Shown here piece after piece: positions 54,004 through 64,000 of a stretch of DNA of 64,000 nucleotides. Each line of letters begins with the position of its first letter. Positions within the stretch are counted from its first letter, which is position 1. The stretch is from NCBI RefSeq assembly GCF_012489685.1, contig NC_080043.1:11588223-11652222 (forward strand), written 5' to 3'. This stretch comes from Lotus japonicus. Lineage: Eukaryota > Streptophyta > Magnoliopsida > Fabales > Fabaceae. The notes under the pieces were generated by a model that worked only from the letters and a program-made list of their open reading frames with translations, was not told the origin of the DNA and did not search any database. A program made the position numbers and the translations under genes.

Positions 54004-56853
54004 ATGGTGAGACAAACCAGAAGATCTGCTGCAGATGCACCTCAGTTCCCTCACATGGTAGTCGGTTTGGCAACGGGTCAAAGGGGCTCTGAGAACCCGG
54101 CACAAGAACAAGTTCAAGCTCAAGAGCAAATTGTTCCAATTGCAGAACGGGGCTGTGCCGTTCACTGTGTATTTGCTCCTGAGGAACTCCAAGTCCTAGC
54201 AGAATGGAGATTCAACCTCGATAACTTGGCTGCAAATGGGTTTGATCTTCGTCCTGAAGTCCAAGCTCAAGGTTGGGGAAATTATTTCAACCGACTTCAA
54301 GGACCGGTATATGAGAAATTGGTAAAGGAATTCTGGAAGCACGCAGACTGCGATGATACTCAAGTGGTCTCTCACATTCTTGGCAGGAAGATCATCATCA
54401 CTGAGAAGTCATTCGTGAATCTGCTAGGAGCAGAAACTGCTTATGGGTATCGGTTCCAACTGACGGAATCCAAGCTGAAACCCAGCACCAAAGACAAAGT
54501 CAACAAGGCCCTGTACACCACCTTCCAACCGGGCAAGACGAGTTACAAGGTGATGGACCTTCACCCCAAACTCAGGATCTGGCACAAGATCCTGCTCAAC
54601 TGCATCAATCAGAGACCGAAGGGCAGTTCTCCAGACTACATCAACTTCAACCAGAAGGCGATGTTGTTCTTCATCCAAGATCAGGAGAAGATCTGCCTTC
54701 CCTACTTCCTGTTCTCCTACTTGAAGGAATGCATCAGGAAGTCTCGCACCACCGCCTCCATCAAGTCTGCAATCAAATATATCCCTTTTGGGAGGCTGCT
54801 CTCAGACTTTCTCATTGAAAGCAACTTGGTGCAAGATTTGATCAATACTGGTTGCATAGAGGATTTGAGCACAATTGTCAGTGATGTCTTCACTGCAAAC
54901 TCCTTGAAGAAGATGGGCTTAATCCAGAAGAAGATTGCTCCTGCTCGTGAAGACACATCCTCTGAGATCAGAAGCAGAAGGATGCCTCTGAATGACTACC
55001 CTCTGTGGACACAAGCAGACCATCCTGAAGCCATCAGATGCTATGTTGAAGACCTCAGGGCTCAAGGTTTCGAAATTGACCTTGATGATTTCGTCAGCAG
55101 ACTACCACCAGCTCCAGAGTTTCCTTCTCCTCCCAAGAGGAAAGCTCAGAGGAAGATGGTTCTGGACGAATCCTCTGAAGAATCTGATGTCCCTCTGGTC
55201 AAGACGACAAAGAGAAAGCATGATGATGGTGATGATGATGATAGTGAGGATGGTCCTCCCCAGAAGAAGAAGAAGAAAGTCAGAATCGTGGTGAAGCCTA
55301 CTCGGGTGGAACCAGCTGCTGCAGTGGTCAGCAGGACTGAACCTCCTGCCAGAGTGACTCGATCATCAGCACATTCAAGTAAGCCTGCACTTGCTTCTGA
55401 TGATGATTTGAATTTATTTGATGCACTTCCTATTTCTGCCTTGCTCCAACACTCCTCAAATCCCCTCACTCCTATTCCTGAATCCCAGCCAGCCGCACAA
55501 ACCACCTCTCCACCACATTCCCCAAGATCCTCCTTCTTTCAACCTTCTCCTACTGAAGCACCACTCTGGAATTTGCTTCAGAGTCAACCCTCTAGGTCAG
55601 AAGAACCAACATCTCTCCTTACCATTCCATACGACCCATTATCTTCTGAACCAATCGTCCAAGACCAACCTGAGCCCAACCAACCAGAACCACAACCCAG
55701 AACGTCTGATCACTCTGCTCCCAGAGCATCAGAACGTCCTGCTGCCAGAACCACGGATACAGACTCATCAATTGCCTTCACACCTGTATCCTTCCCAATC
55801 AATGTTATTGACTCTCCTCCCTCCAATACCTCTGAATCAATTAGAAAATTCATGGAGGTTAGAAAAGAAAAGGTATCTGCCTTGGAAGAGTATTACCTTA
55901 CCTGTCCAAGCCCTAGGAGATATCCTGGCCCTAGACCTGAACGTCTAGTTGACCCAGATGAACCTATCTTGGCTAATCCTATCCAAGAGGCAGACCCCTT
56001 AGTTCCACAAGCTCACCCTGTCCCTGACCCACAAGAGCCCATTCAACCAGACCCTGCACCCGAACAATCAGTGTCTAACCAATCCTCGGTTAGATCACCT
56101 CACCCTCTGGTTGAAACTTCAGACCCTCACCTTGGAACCTCTGAACCCAATGCTCCCTTGATTAACATTGGTTCTCCACAAGGTGCCTCTGAAGCTCATA
56201 GCAGCAATCACCCAGCCTCTCCTGAACCCAACCTCTCCATAATTCCCTATACTCACCTTCAACCCACATCTCTCTCTGAGTGCATCAATATTTTCTATCA
56301 TGAAGCCTCTTTGAGGCTCCGCAATGTGCACGGTCAGACTGATCTTAGTGAGAATGCTGAAAATGTGGCTGATGAGTGGAACAATCTGAGCACTTGGCTA
56401 GTGGCTCAAGTTCCGATTATGATGCAGCTCCTGCATGCAGAGGGCAGTCAGAGCATTGAGGCTGCAAAGCAAAGGCTTGCTAGAAGGGTGGCTCTTCATG
56501 AACTAGAACAGAGAAATAAGCTTCTTGAAGCTATTGAAGAAGCCAAGAGAAAGAAAGAGCAAGCAGAAGAAGCTGCACGTCAAGCAGCAGCTCAGGCTGA
56601 ACAAGCCAGACTTGAGGCAGAGCGTCTTGAAGCTGAGGCTGAGGCAGAGCGACTTGCACCAGTTGTGTTTACTCCTGCTGCTTCTGCTTCCATTCCAGAT
56701 CCTCAAGCGGCTCAGAATGTTCCTTCCAGCTCTACTCAGACAAGCTCATCCAGACTCGACATCATGGAACAACGTCTTGACACTCATGAATCCATGCTGA
56801 TTGAGATGAAGCAAATGATGATGGAACTTCTGCGACGCACTGACAAACCTTAG
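54004..56853 (+). CDS. SIRE-2 env-like ORF
   Basis: 949 residues, intact. Same organisation as the SIRE-1 copy: N-terminal globular region, lysine-rich nuclear-type patch (PPQKKKKKVR), long Pro/Ser-rich middle and a C-terminal coiled coil. It differs by many substitutions and a short in-frame indel near the coiled-coil end. It has more amino-acid differences from SIRE-1 than Gag or Pol, notably in the residue 180-350 region. No signal peptide or membrane span is visible. Confidence 0.85.
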   Translation: MVRQTRRSAADAPQFPHMVVGLATGQRGSENPAQEQVQAQEQIVPIAERGCAVHCVFAPEELQVLAEWRFNLDNLAANGFDLRPEVQAQGWGNYFNRLQGPVYEKLVKEFWKHADCDDTQVVSHILGRKIIITEKSFVNLLGAETAYGYRFQLTESKLKPSTKDKVNKALYTTFQPGKTSYKVMDLHPKLRIWHKILLNCINQRPKGSSPDYINFNQKAMLFFIQDQEKICLPYFLFSYLKECIRKSRTTASIKSAIKYIPFGRLLSDFLIESNLVQDLINTGCIEDLSTIVSDVFTANSLKKMGLIQKKIAPAREDTSSEIRSRRMPLNDYPLWTQADHPEAIRCYVEDLRAQGFEIDLDDFVSRLPPAPEFPSPPKRKAQRKMVLDESSEESDVPLVKTTKRKHDDGDDDDSEDGPPQKKKKKVRIVVKPTRVEPAAAVVSRTEPPARVTRSSAHSSKPALASDDDLNLFDALPISALLQHSSNPLTPIPESQPAAQTTSPPHSPRSSFFQPSPTEAPLWNLLQSQPSRSEEPTSLLTIPYDPLSSEPIVQDQPEPNQPEPQPRTSDHSAPRASERPAARTTDTDSSIAFTPVSFPINVIDSPPSNTSESIRKFMEVRKEKVSALEEYYLTCPSPRRYPGPRPERLVDPDEPILANPIQEADPLVPQAHPVPDPQEPIQPDPAPEQSVSNQSSVRSPHPLVETSDPHLGTSEPNAPLINIGSPQGASEAHSSNHPASPEPNLSIIPYTHLQPTSLSECINIFYHEASLRLRNVHGQTDLSENAENVADEWNNLSTWLVAQVPIMMQLLHAEGSQSIEAAKQRLARRVALHELEQRNKLLEAIEEAKRKKEQAEEAARQAAAQAEQARLEAERLEAEAEAERLAPVVFTPAASASIPDPQAAQNVPSSSTQTSSSRLDIMEQRLDTHESMLIEMKQMMMELLRRTDKP

Positions 56854-57057
56854 TTTAGGATCTCTTCTTTTTCTTTCTTTTTGTTTAACGTTATTTTATT
56901 CAAACTCTGTTTCCTTTTTATTTACTTATTCTATTCTATTTGTTTGTGATTATATATGCATATCCTTATATATATTTGTGTCACATATGTTTGCAAAAAT
57001 CTCGTTTTATTCATAATTGTTTTGTGTTTACAACATATTTCTTTACATCATATAAAT

Positions 57058-57450
57058 CTACAATGGAGGATCCCTCCTCATTCTTCTGCACTCCTGGCGC
57101 TGCTCTGACCTATCCTTCTCCAGACGATCCAGTACATGCTGGATGTTGTTGAGCCTGATCTTTAGCTCATCCCTCTCCAGAATCTCTTCTGAAGTCTTGA
57201 GCTTCTCTTCCAAACTCTCTTTCTCTTCCAGCAGCTTGAGTTCAAGCCGGCTGAGTTCTTGCACCTCCTCCACGAAGGCAAGAAATTCCTTCAGATCTCT
57301 CTCCAACTCTGGACGCAGGTCCTCTTCCAGCAGTGTCCGTGTCAGCTCCGCGATGGTCGTTGCACCCTCTGGATGCCTGATGTTCAGGAACAAGTCCTCT
57401 TCAAAGGCCTTCTTCCTCAGCTCTTCTAGTGCTACGTTGTATGATGCCAT
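57058..57450 (-). CDS. antisense coiled-coil ORF of SIRE-2
   Basis: 130 residues, intact, ATG at 57450. It is nearly identical to the copy at 46127; the last residue is Leu (TTG) instead of Phe. It lies between env-like stop and 3' LTR, opposite to the element's genes, with its TATA box at 57499-57508 and AATAAA on the minus strand downstream. Confidence 0.7.
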   Translation of the reverse strand: MASYNVALEELRKKAFEEDLFLNIRHPEGATTIAELTRTLLEEDLRPELERDLKEFLAFVEEVQELSRLELKLLEEKESLEEKLKTSEEILERDELKIRLNNIQHVLDRLEKDRSEQRQECRRMRRDPPL

Positions 57451-57498
57451 TTTTTTCTGAAAATTATTCGAGGTGTGAAGCTTACCTTTCTCTCCAAC

Positions 57499-57508
57499 GC
57501 TTTTTATA
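57499..57508 (-). promoter_or_regulatory. TATA box for the antisense ORF
   Basis: TATAAAAAGC on the minus strand, conserved in position and sequence in all three copies. Confidence 0.5.
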
Positions 57509-58251
57509 GGCTTCACTTTCTCTCTGAAAGTTAATGCTCTTACAGTTTCTCGAGGTTAAGTTCTTGGTAACTGACCCTTCTATTTACTCACTTGACCGGT
57601 GGTAAACGTTCATTCCTTGCATTAACTCTTCTATTTATTTTCGCCTAACTCTGATTCTTACATCGTTTTCATTTTCTTTTAAACTTAGACCTTCTCTAAG
57701 GGGGAGTACCTTGTACTTCAAGCTAAGTTTTTCACACCCCAAGCTTTTTGCTTATGACAAAAAGGGGGAGTAAACCCAGTTTTTGATGTGTAAGATGTGT
57801 TAGTGTGATTTATTTTTCTTTTGGAGAATTTAAGAGTTCCACCTTCATGACCATAGATGTGTCACTGGGCAAATACAAGGAATACATTTCACTTCTTCTG
57901 AAGTGATTCTAAGTTGACTCTGATACCCAAGACTCTGATACCTTGTCCATGACTCTGATCACTTATGCGCTCTGATTATTCGTTTTTCATCTATGTCATA
58001 AGTTTTTCACTCTGAACTCTTACATCATTTAGCTCAGAATCTAGACTTTACTAACGTTTTCATCAAGTATTAGATTCAGGGGGAGCTAAACTCAGAATCA
58101 AGCAGTGACTTGAATTCAGAATGAGCAAGATAAACTATTCACATCAGGATAAGTCTTATTCTATATCTCTAAACTCTGAGTGAATTCAGTTTAATGTTTA
58201 AGAATTGTTCATCAAAAATCTTAGTTTTGTCATCATCAAAAAGGGGGAGAT
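57509..58251 (+). other. SIRE-2 3' noncoding region with polypurine motifs
   Basis: Four AGGGGGAG octamers as in SIRE-1, the last directly before the LTR at 58252. CTCTGA repeats throughout. Confidence 0.8.
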
Positions 58252-59522
58252 TGTAAGATCAAGTTTTGATCTAGTAGTACAACTCTATGTTTTGATGATT
58301 ACAAGTTAACCTTTTGATATGAACAATTGTGGTACTCTAACGTGTTTTTCTGAGTGTGCTATTTACAGGCTCTGACCTCAACTCAATCTCACACAAATCA
58401 GAAGCACTGTGTATAAAGAGTGACCCAAGCAACGCTTTCGCATTCACCATGTTCAGTATGAACAGTGGAAAAGCTTCAGAAGTTCTGAAGCTATACAAAC
58501 TCTGATGTGGACTCAGTCGCTAGAAGCTCTGAAGATCCAGAAGTTCTGATAACCAAGAAACACTGAAGGTTCAGATGTTCTGATGGTGTAGAAGACTCTG
58601 AAGATCCAGAAGCTGAATAGTGGAAACTCTGAAGTCCAGAAGCAAGAAACTCTGAAGGCCATGTTCTTCCCTCTGAGTTCAGAATCAGAAGATACAATGG
58701 TCAGAGGATCTGTGTTTTCCCTCTGACTCTGATCAACCGGCTTCACAAGTTCCAATATGAAGTATTCCCCTGATCAGAAGTCTCCTAGGTTAAAAGGTCA
58801 AGTCGCTATCCAAGTACAAAAGCAAGTGTACCCTCCTGACGACCTACCTAACGTTCTCAGCCACAGCAGAAGCTGGATTTTCCAGAACTGCCCTCCAACG
58901 GTAGCATTTCCCATGCAACGCTCAACCCTAATCCTTGGAGTATATATAGAGGCTGAAGATTGAAAGAAGCGGCTAGAAGAAATACACACGCGCAAGACAT
59001 TCAAAATATTCTAAGCTTTCTTTCATCTGAAATTCATTGTGTTTACTATTAGCCTTTTAGAAGCAAATCTCTTGTAAACAATTCTTTGATAAACAGTTTG
59101 TTTAGTTCCTTTAGGAGATCAAGGTTGATCGGATCCTAGAGAAGACTAAGAGAGTGAATCTTAGTGGTGATTCCTTTAGGAGATCAAGGTTGATCGGATC
59201 CTAGAGAAGACTAAGAGAGTGAATCTTAGTGTGAGCTAAGTCAGTGTAATTGTTAGTCACTTGTAGGTTTCAAGTGCAGTTGTAACTCTTAACTGATTAG
59301 TGGATTGCCTTCATTCTAAGAAGGAAGAAATCACCTTAACGGGTGGACTGGAGTAGCTTGAGTGATTTATCAAGTGAACCAGGATAAAATCCTTGTGTGC
59401 TTTTCTATCTCTTATCTTTAGCACTTAAGTTCTCAAAAGATTTGTCAAAATCTTTAAGGTGGTAGTTTTGTACTGAAAACGTTATTCAAACCCCCCCCTT
59501 TCTACCGTTTTTCATACCTTCA
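58252..59522 (+). repeat. SIRE-2 3' LTR
   Basis: 1271 bp with the 65-bp tandem duplication (59106-59170, 59171-59235). TATA at 58941. Ends CA at 59522. Confidence 0.94.
58941..58948 (+). promoter_or_regulatory. LTR TATA box
   Basis: TATATATA in the right LTR of SIRE-2, in the same position as in the other LTRs. Confidence 0.6.
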
Positions 59523-60783
59523 GGATGAAGGTCACAAGAGCAGGTTGAGCATTCACCCGGGGATGAACAAGATGTATCAAGACCTGAAAGTTCATTTCTG
59601 GTGGCCTGGAATGAAGAAACAAGTAGCTGAGTATGTGTCGACATGCTTGACTTGTCAGAAGGCTAAGGTGGAACATCAGAAGCCAGCAGGAAAACTACAG
59701 TCGTTGGATGTTCCGGAGTGGAAATGGGATAGCATCTCTATGGACTTCGTGACGGCGTTACCCCTAACACGAAGAAGATTTGATGCAATTTGGGTAGTGG
59801 TTGATCGACTGACGAAGACCGCTCACTTCGTGCCGATCAATCTGAACTACAAGGTGGAGAGACTAGCAGAAATCTACATCGCGGAGATTGTTCGTCTGCA
59901 TGGTGTACCGTCTAGCATTGTGTCGGACAGAGACCCGAGGTTTACCTCACGTTTCTGGGGGGCTTTGCAACAAGCTTTGGGAACCAAGCTGAGATTGAGT
60001 TCCGCTTATCACCCACAGACGGATGGGCAAACTGAAAGGACTATTCAATCCTTGGAGGATTTGCTAAGAGCTTGTGTGCTAGATAATAAAGGAAGCTGGG
60101 ATGAGTTGTTGCCGCTGATTGAGTTCACCTACAACAACAGCTTTCATGCGAGCATCGGGATGGCACCTTATGAAGCTTTGTATGGTCAGAGGTGTCGGAC
60201 GCCTTTGTGCTGGCATCAAGATGGGGAGAACTTAGTGATTGGACCCGAGCTGGTTCAGCAAACCACCGAAGAAGTAAAGCGAATTCAAGAAAAGATGAGG
60301 ATCTCGCAGAGTCGTCAGAAGAGTTACGCTGACAATCGAAGGAAAGAGCTGGAATTCCAAGCTGGAGATCATGTCTTCTTACGGGTTACCCCGATGACAG
60401 GTGTCGGAAGGGCGATCAAGTCTAAGAAGCTTACTCCAAAATTCATTGGACCGTACCAGATAACAGAACGAGTTGGGCCAGTGGCGTATAGGATTGCGTT
60501 GCCGCCTTTTCTATCCAACATCCATGACGTTCTTCATGTGTCGCAGTTGCGGAAGTACATGGCAGATGATTCGCATGTGATTACGCCAGACGATATACAG
60601 CTGAAGGATGATCTAACGATGGTGATGCCACCCATCAAGATCGTCGATCGAAGTGTAAAGCGCTTAAGAAACAAGGAGGTACCTTTAGTGAAGGTCGTGT
60701 GGAACCAAGAGACTGGCGACGCGACCTGGGAGTTAGAAGATAAGATGCGGGAGTCACACCCCGATTTATTTGTAAACCCTTAA
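59523..60783 (+). pseudogene. pol: Tekay integrase, C-terminal part of Pol
   Basis: About 419 codons open from the Sirevirus LTR edge to TAA at 60781. It contains the zinc-binding region ([12 protein letters not shown], then CLTCQKAK). The catalytic core follows with D in MDFVTALP, D in VSDRDPRF and E in [10 protein letters not shown]. The C-terminal region has HDVLHVSQL and the degenerate chromodomain-like [14 protein letters not shown], which can target insertion to heterochromatin in chromoviruses (known). RT and RNase H that should precede it are gone, so it has no start of its own. Confidence 0.93.
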
Positions 60784-60819
60784 GTTTCGAGGGCGAAACT
60801 ATTTTAAGGGGGGTGGTAT
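60784..60819 (+). other. Tekay polypurine tract
   Basis: ttaaggggggtggtat (60804-60819) directly before the 3' LTR; plus-strand primer site. Confidence 0.85.
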
Positions 60820-63403
60820 TGTAAGGCCCTAAGTTCAATTTGGAACAATTTTATGGAAGTTCGAATAAAATTGAAGTTTTAGTTAATGTTTGATAGCTGG
60901 CAGATTAGAACTGTCAACTTGTGCGAATTTTTAGAGGGTCTTAACGACTTCATTTGGGAAAACTTCCTTCATGAGAGTTGTAGCCCTTTAAGTCTAGAAA
61001 ATTCTCGAAGTGGAATCAGGTCATTCCGACCTCTGTAGCTCGAGATATCATCGGTTTAGTGACGATGGTCCTGGCTGTACAGTACCAGCGGATTTAATTG
61101 ATGTGTTTCCTTTCAATTCCGAGTGTGATCGTGATATTACTAAAAAGGACTGAGGTTTTTGATTAGTTTCAGGCCTGAGTAATTTCTCAAGTGATGGGGT
61201 CAAGGGTCTTGACTTGGGTTGGGCTTGAAAGAAAACAAACCCTAGCCCAAGAGAGGGAGAGAGGGGACGCGGGCTATGTAGGGTCCTGGGAGGGAAAGGG
61301 TTTCTTTTCACACTATTCTGAAGAAAGAAACCTTGAACACTTCTGAAACACGTAAAACAGAGGAGAAAGAGTGAGAGAAACTTTCCCCTTGCACCCTAGC
61401 CGTCACCGTCCCAAGCCCCACCACCGTCGACGTGTTCGCGCAAGGGAGAGAAGGAGTTTGCGAGTGAGAGGGAGAGAGGAAGGTCACGCGTGGGAGAAGA
61501 GGAGAGAAACCAGAACCTTGCTCTTCACTTTCATCTTTTCTTCAAGCCTAAGGACAAAGGTAAGGGCTGGTTCTAGGAATGGGTAGGTTCTTTAGGGAAT
61601 ATGCCATGAATTGCCATGAGAAACAACTTGAGTTTTGGACTGTTTTTGCATGATTTCCTGTACATGCTTGCTTGCTGGAATTTTTCTCTTGAAAAGCCAT
61701 GAATATGATCCTCAAACGTTGTTTATGATCTGAATCTATGATTTTATGCGAGTTGCCATGGTATTTGTTAAGTTTTGTGCTATTTTACACTTGTTATAAC
61801 ATGATCCTTGCTAAATGTTTGGTTCTGAAATTTTGAGTAGATATTTGGGTTGTTGGGGCTGTACCAAGATTGCCATGATCAAAGGGGAAGGAAGGAAAAT
61901 TATTTTTGAAAACCATAGAGCCATGGGAGTTTCGCTGCCAGTTTCCTGTACTGAACAGCGGACTTCAGAGCCCCTTTTTACCTGTTTATGGTCATCAAAT
62001 GAAAAAGTGATTAAAATGAAAGTTGTAGATTTTCGAAATATCTTTCCAGACATATAAAAATCATAATTTTTGGTTTAGTAATGTGATCTGGGGGTCGTGT
62101 TTAGTAACTGTCACACCTGCTGTCTTCCTGTTCCGGACAGTTAGCTTTAAGGCCTAATATCACCTAATTCTGGGACTCAAATGAACAAGTGTGTAACTAG
62201 AGAGTTGTAGATATTTAAAATAGCTTTCTAGAAAGGTATCATACGTGATTTTTGGTTGAAAGATGCATTCTGTGGCTCTATTTTTGTGAAAGTTGTTTCT
62301 GCTGTCAATATGTTGAAGTTGCGATGATATATTATGCATGAGTGAATGTTCTTGCGTTCCTTTACGTGGATTATATTTATTTTCTGAGTTAATGTTTCAA
62401 GGGTCGCTCACCTAGCCGTAATTCCCTTGTAACCCGTGAATGTTGTGTTGTGAAGGTTGTTGTATAAAGAGTATGATAAGACTCTAGGATTGATTTTAGA
62501 GACTTAACAAAGAGAAAAGTGTAATAAACTCGCTTGCAAGTAAATGTGAATAATTGGACATAGGTCTGGTGAGGACTATGGACCATGAGAACGATGGTAC
62601 CTTGCACGCGAGGGTGTTTTGTGGGTTGTACGGTGAGTCCCCACGTGATTGGCTGACTGCGGTCGCCTTGTGATTCTGTGGACGGACGGTGAGTCTGGCG
62701 GACGGTGAGTCCCCCCCACATGATTGAGGGTTGTACGGTGAGTCCCCTCCGAGATTTGTTCATCTGCGGATGATCGTGATTATGGCCATGGAAGTTTTGG
62801 TGGGTTGTGTGAAGTGAGATTCCGTTAGTAACTGACTCTTTCCCATAAAAGACATATAATGTACTTATATTATATATGTTGTTGTTGATTTTGTCATTAT
62901 CATTCTTTTGTTGGACCTGACCCTGCTTGTTTGCTATGTGTTTATTTGGGGGGGTAGATGGTCGTGAAGATAATGGAGATGACTCATTCTTGGGAGTTGA
63001 TGCTACGTGACGTGCCAATACTGGAGGACGACTACACTTCAGAGGAAGAGGAAGAGGCTAAGGAATAGGGTTTGGGTTGAGAGTCTTTTGTTTTCTGTTG
63101 GGGTTGAGAGTTTCCGAAGTGTTGGTATCGAACAATTTTATTGCTTAAATTCGAATGAACAAGTTTTGATGTAATCTTTATTTTCATTCAGGCCTTTGTT
63201 TCGTACTCTTTACAGTTGGTTATTTAAAAAGTTTTACGAAGTTGGTTACTTCCGCGTGTTTTTTGGAAAGGTTATGTTTCAAGAGTTTTTGTAAAATGAA
63301 AGGTTTGTCATTAATTGAAGATTAATAAGTGAATCGACGAAAACTCTTTACGAAAATTGGTTAATTAGTTACTGTGTAACACTCGAGAAATCGGGGCGTT
63401 ACA
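60820..63403 (+). repeat. Tekay 3' LTR
   Basis: 2584 bp, TGTAAGGCCC...GCGTTACA, without the filler of the 5' copy. It has the same acggtgagtcccc repeats near 62630-62740. Followed by the target duplication cagtg. Confidence 0.95.
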
Positions 63404-64000
63404 CAGTGTACTTATAAGTATAGTCCATTACGACACAATCATTCTTGTAGCATACCAGATCCATCTATTTAGATACTATAATACAATGGCTAGTCTTTCT
63501 AATTTTGTCCAAGTTAAATTGATTATATGCTGCCTTATATGAATTTAATTTGCTTTTGACTATTGTATATGCAGAATTCGCCAATTTTACAGAATGGTGT
63601 AGCTAGATCATACATCCCTTGATATTAATATGACACTAGTTAAATTAGTGTAACACATTTTTCTATATTCACCCTATAAATGCATGTTGTTTTTACTCAA
63701 AATTAATTATTGCATGTTCTACATTTTTTTTTTTGTTTTTTCATTGATCTCCTTCAAATCTAGTGTACTAGTAAGGTCCGGGAAAATATGAACATTTCTA
63801 TTTTTTCTAGTCAAGAACAGGGCGTCAAAATAAGGACCTTAAAGAGTGTCAATGTCATGCCCTTTACACAACAAATTAAACATAGAGCTTGAGGCCTCAT
63901 GTTCAGAGTTTCAACTTAGTGAGTCTTCAAAATCATAGAACACAGAGGACCAAAAACAGCGCATGCCTAGGACTCTAGGAGAACCCGTTTAAATAATAGA
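63404..64000. other. unit B resumed
   Basis: Matches 25871 to about 26460 of unit A. Noncoding, no features recognised. Confidence 0.85.

Larger units (their letters stand above)
48592..59522 (+). mobile_element. Sirevirus 'SIRE-2' internal region and right LTR
   Basis: Same gene order as SIRE-1 and very similar throughout. The two flanking LTRs differ by only a few substitutions (near 47679-47683, 48122 and 48361 against the right copy), so this copy is also young. The right LTR ends precisely at CA 59521-59522 and abuts the Tekay integrase. Confidence 0.94.
40225..63403 (+). mobile_element. Ty3/gypsy chromovirus (Tekay/Del type), with nested Sirevirus array
   Basis: The element is bounded by TGTAAGGCCC...GGGGCGTTACA LTRs and the 5-bp duplication cagtg (40220-40224, 63404-63408); unit A shows the intact site at 25871. 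Remaining coding parts are Gag with two zinc knuckles, protease, and an integrase whose C-terminus has the degenerate chromodomain-like [17 protein letters not shown] length (2584 bp) and this tail fit Tekay. RT and RNase H are missing where the Sirevirus array sits (about 45797-59522). A 1.13-kb filler lies in the 5' LTR. The element cannot be autonomous. Confidence 0.93.
28611..64000. repeat. tandem segmental duplication, unit B (interrupted)
   Basis: Direct repeat of unit A starting gtcaaggggtat. It is split by insertions at 29409-29549, 35193-35568, 38386-38696 and 40225-63403, and resumes at 63404, matching unit A from 25871 on. The right end is beyond the window. Confidence 0.92.

Overview
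This window is repeat-dominated nuclear DNA of a flowering plant. Introns and host genes are almost absent, AT-rich intergenic sequence alternates with LTR retrotransposons, and the only host-type coding remnants are two F-box gene fragments and a FAR1-type fragment. The Sirevirus family, the Tekay chromovirus and the copia relics fit a eudicot, most likely a legume; that placement is inference. No intact host gene, RNA gene or CRISPR array was found.

Layout. 1-11545 is a Sirevirus (Ty1/copia, SIRE/Maximus type; 'SIRE-1'), complete except for the left part of its 5' LTR: gag, pol in the +1 frame, a large env-like ORF, then a small ORF on the opposite strand before the 3' LTR. It sits in a second copia-type element (11546-13921) of which only a gag-like ORF, the polypurine tract and the 3' LTR remain. 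That element interrupts a minus-strand F-box gene (13922-14412).

From 14669 a unit of about 13.9 kb is present twice in tandem (A 14669-28610; B from 28611 past the window end). Its end lies inside a second F-box gene, leaving only the C-terminal fragment at 28215-28610. Each unit carries a TIR element, a copia RT/RNase H relic, a GGT-rich tract, a FAR1-type fragment and a LINE relic. The copies have since gained different insertions. A gained a 366-bp hAT-like MITE. B gained a LINE tail, a 376-bp GTACGG-rich MITE, a 311-bp TRIM with identical LTRs, and a 23-kb Tekay-type Ty3/gypsy element (40225-63403, TSD cagtg).

The Tekay element is composite. Its 5' LTR carries a 1.13-kb chimeric filler (Sirevirus 3' sequence joined to a TRIM-like piece with 66-bp perfect inverted repeats). 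Its RT and RNase H region is missing and is occupied by a Sirevirus array: the 3' part of one copy, an LTR, a full internal region ('SIRE-2', pol broken by one TGA) and an LTR. Gag, protease and integrase of the Tekay element survive on either side.

The most interesting signal is the antisense ORF between env-like gene and 3' LTR in all three Sirevirus copies (9134-9526, 46127-46519, 57058-57450). It encodes a 130-residue coiled-coil protein, has a TATA box on its own strand about 58 bp upstream and AATAAA signals downstream, and differs between copies only by synonymous and mostly conservative changes. Other notable points are the conserved +1 gag/pol overlap, the repair- or reverse-transcription-type chimera in the Tekay LTR, and the two-copy system that gives empty sites for several transposons.
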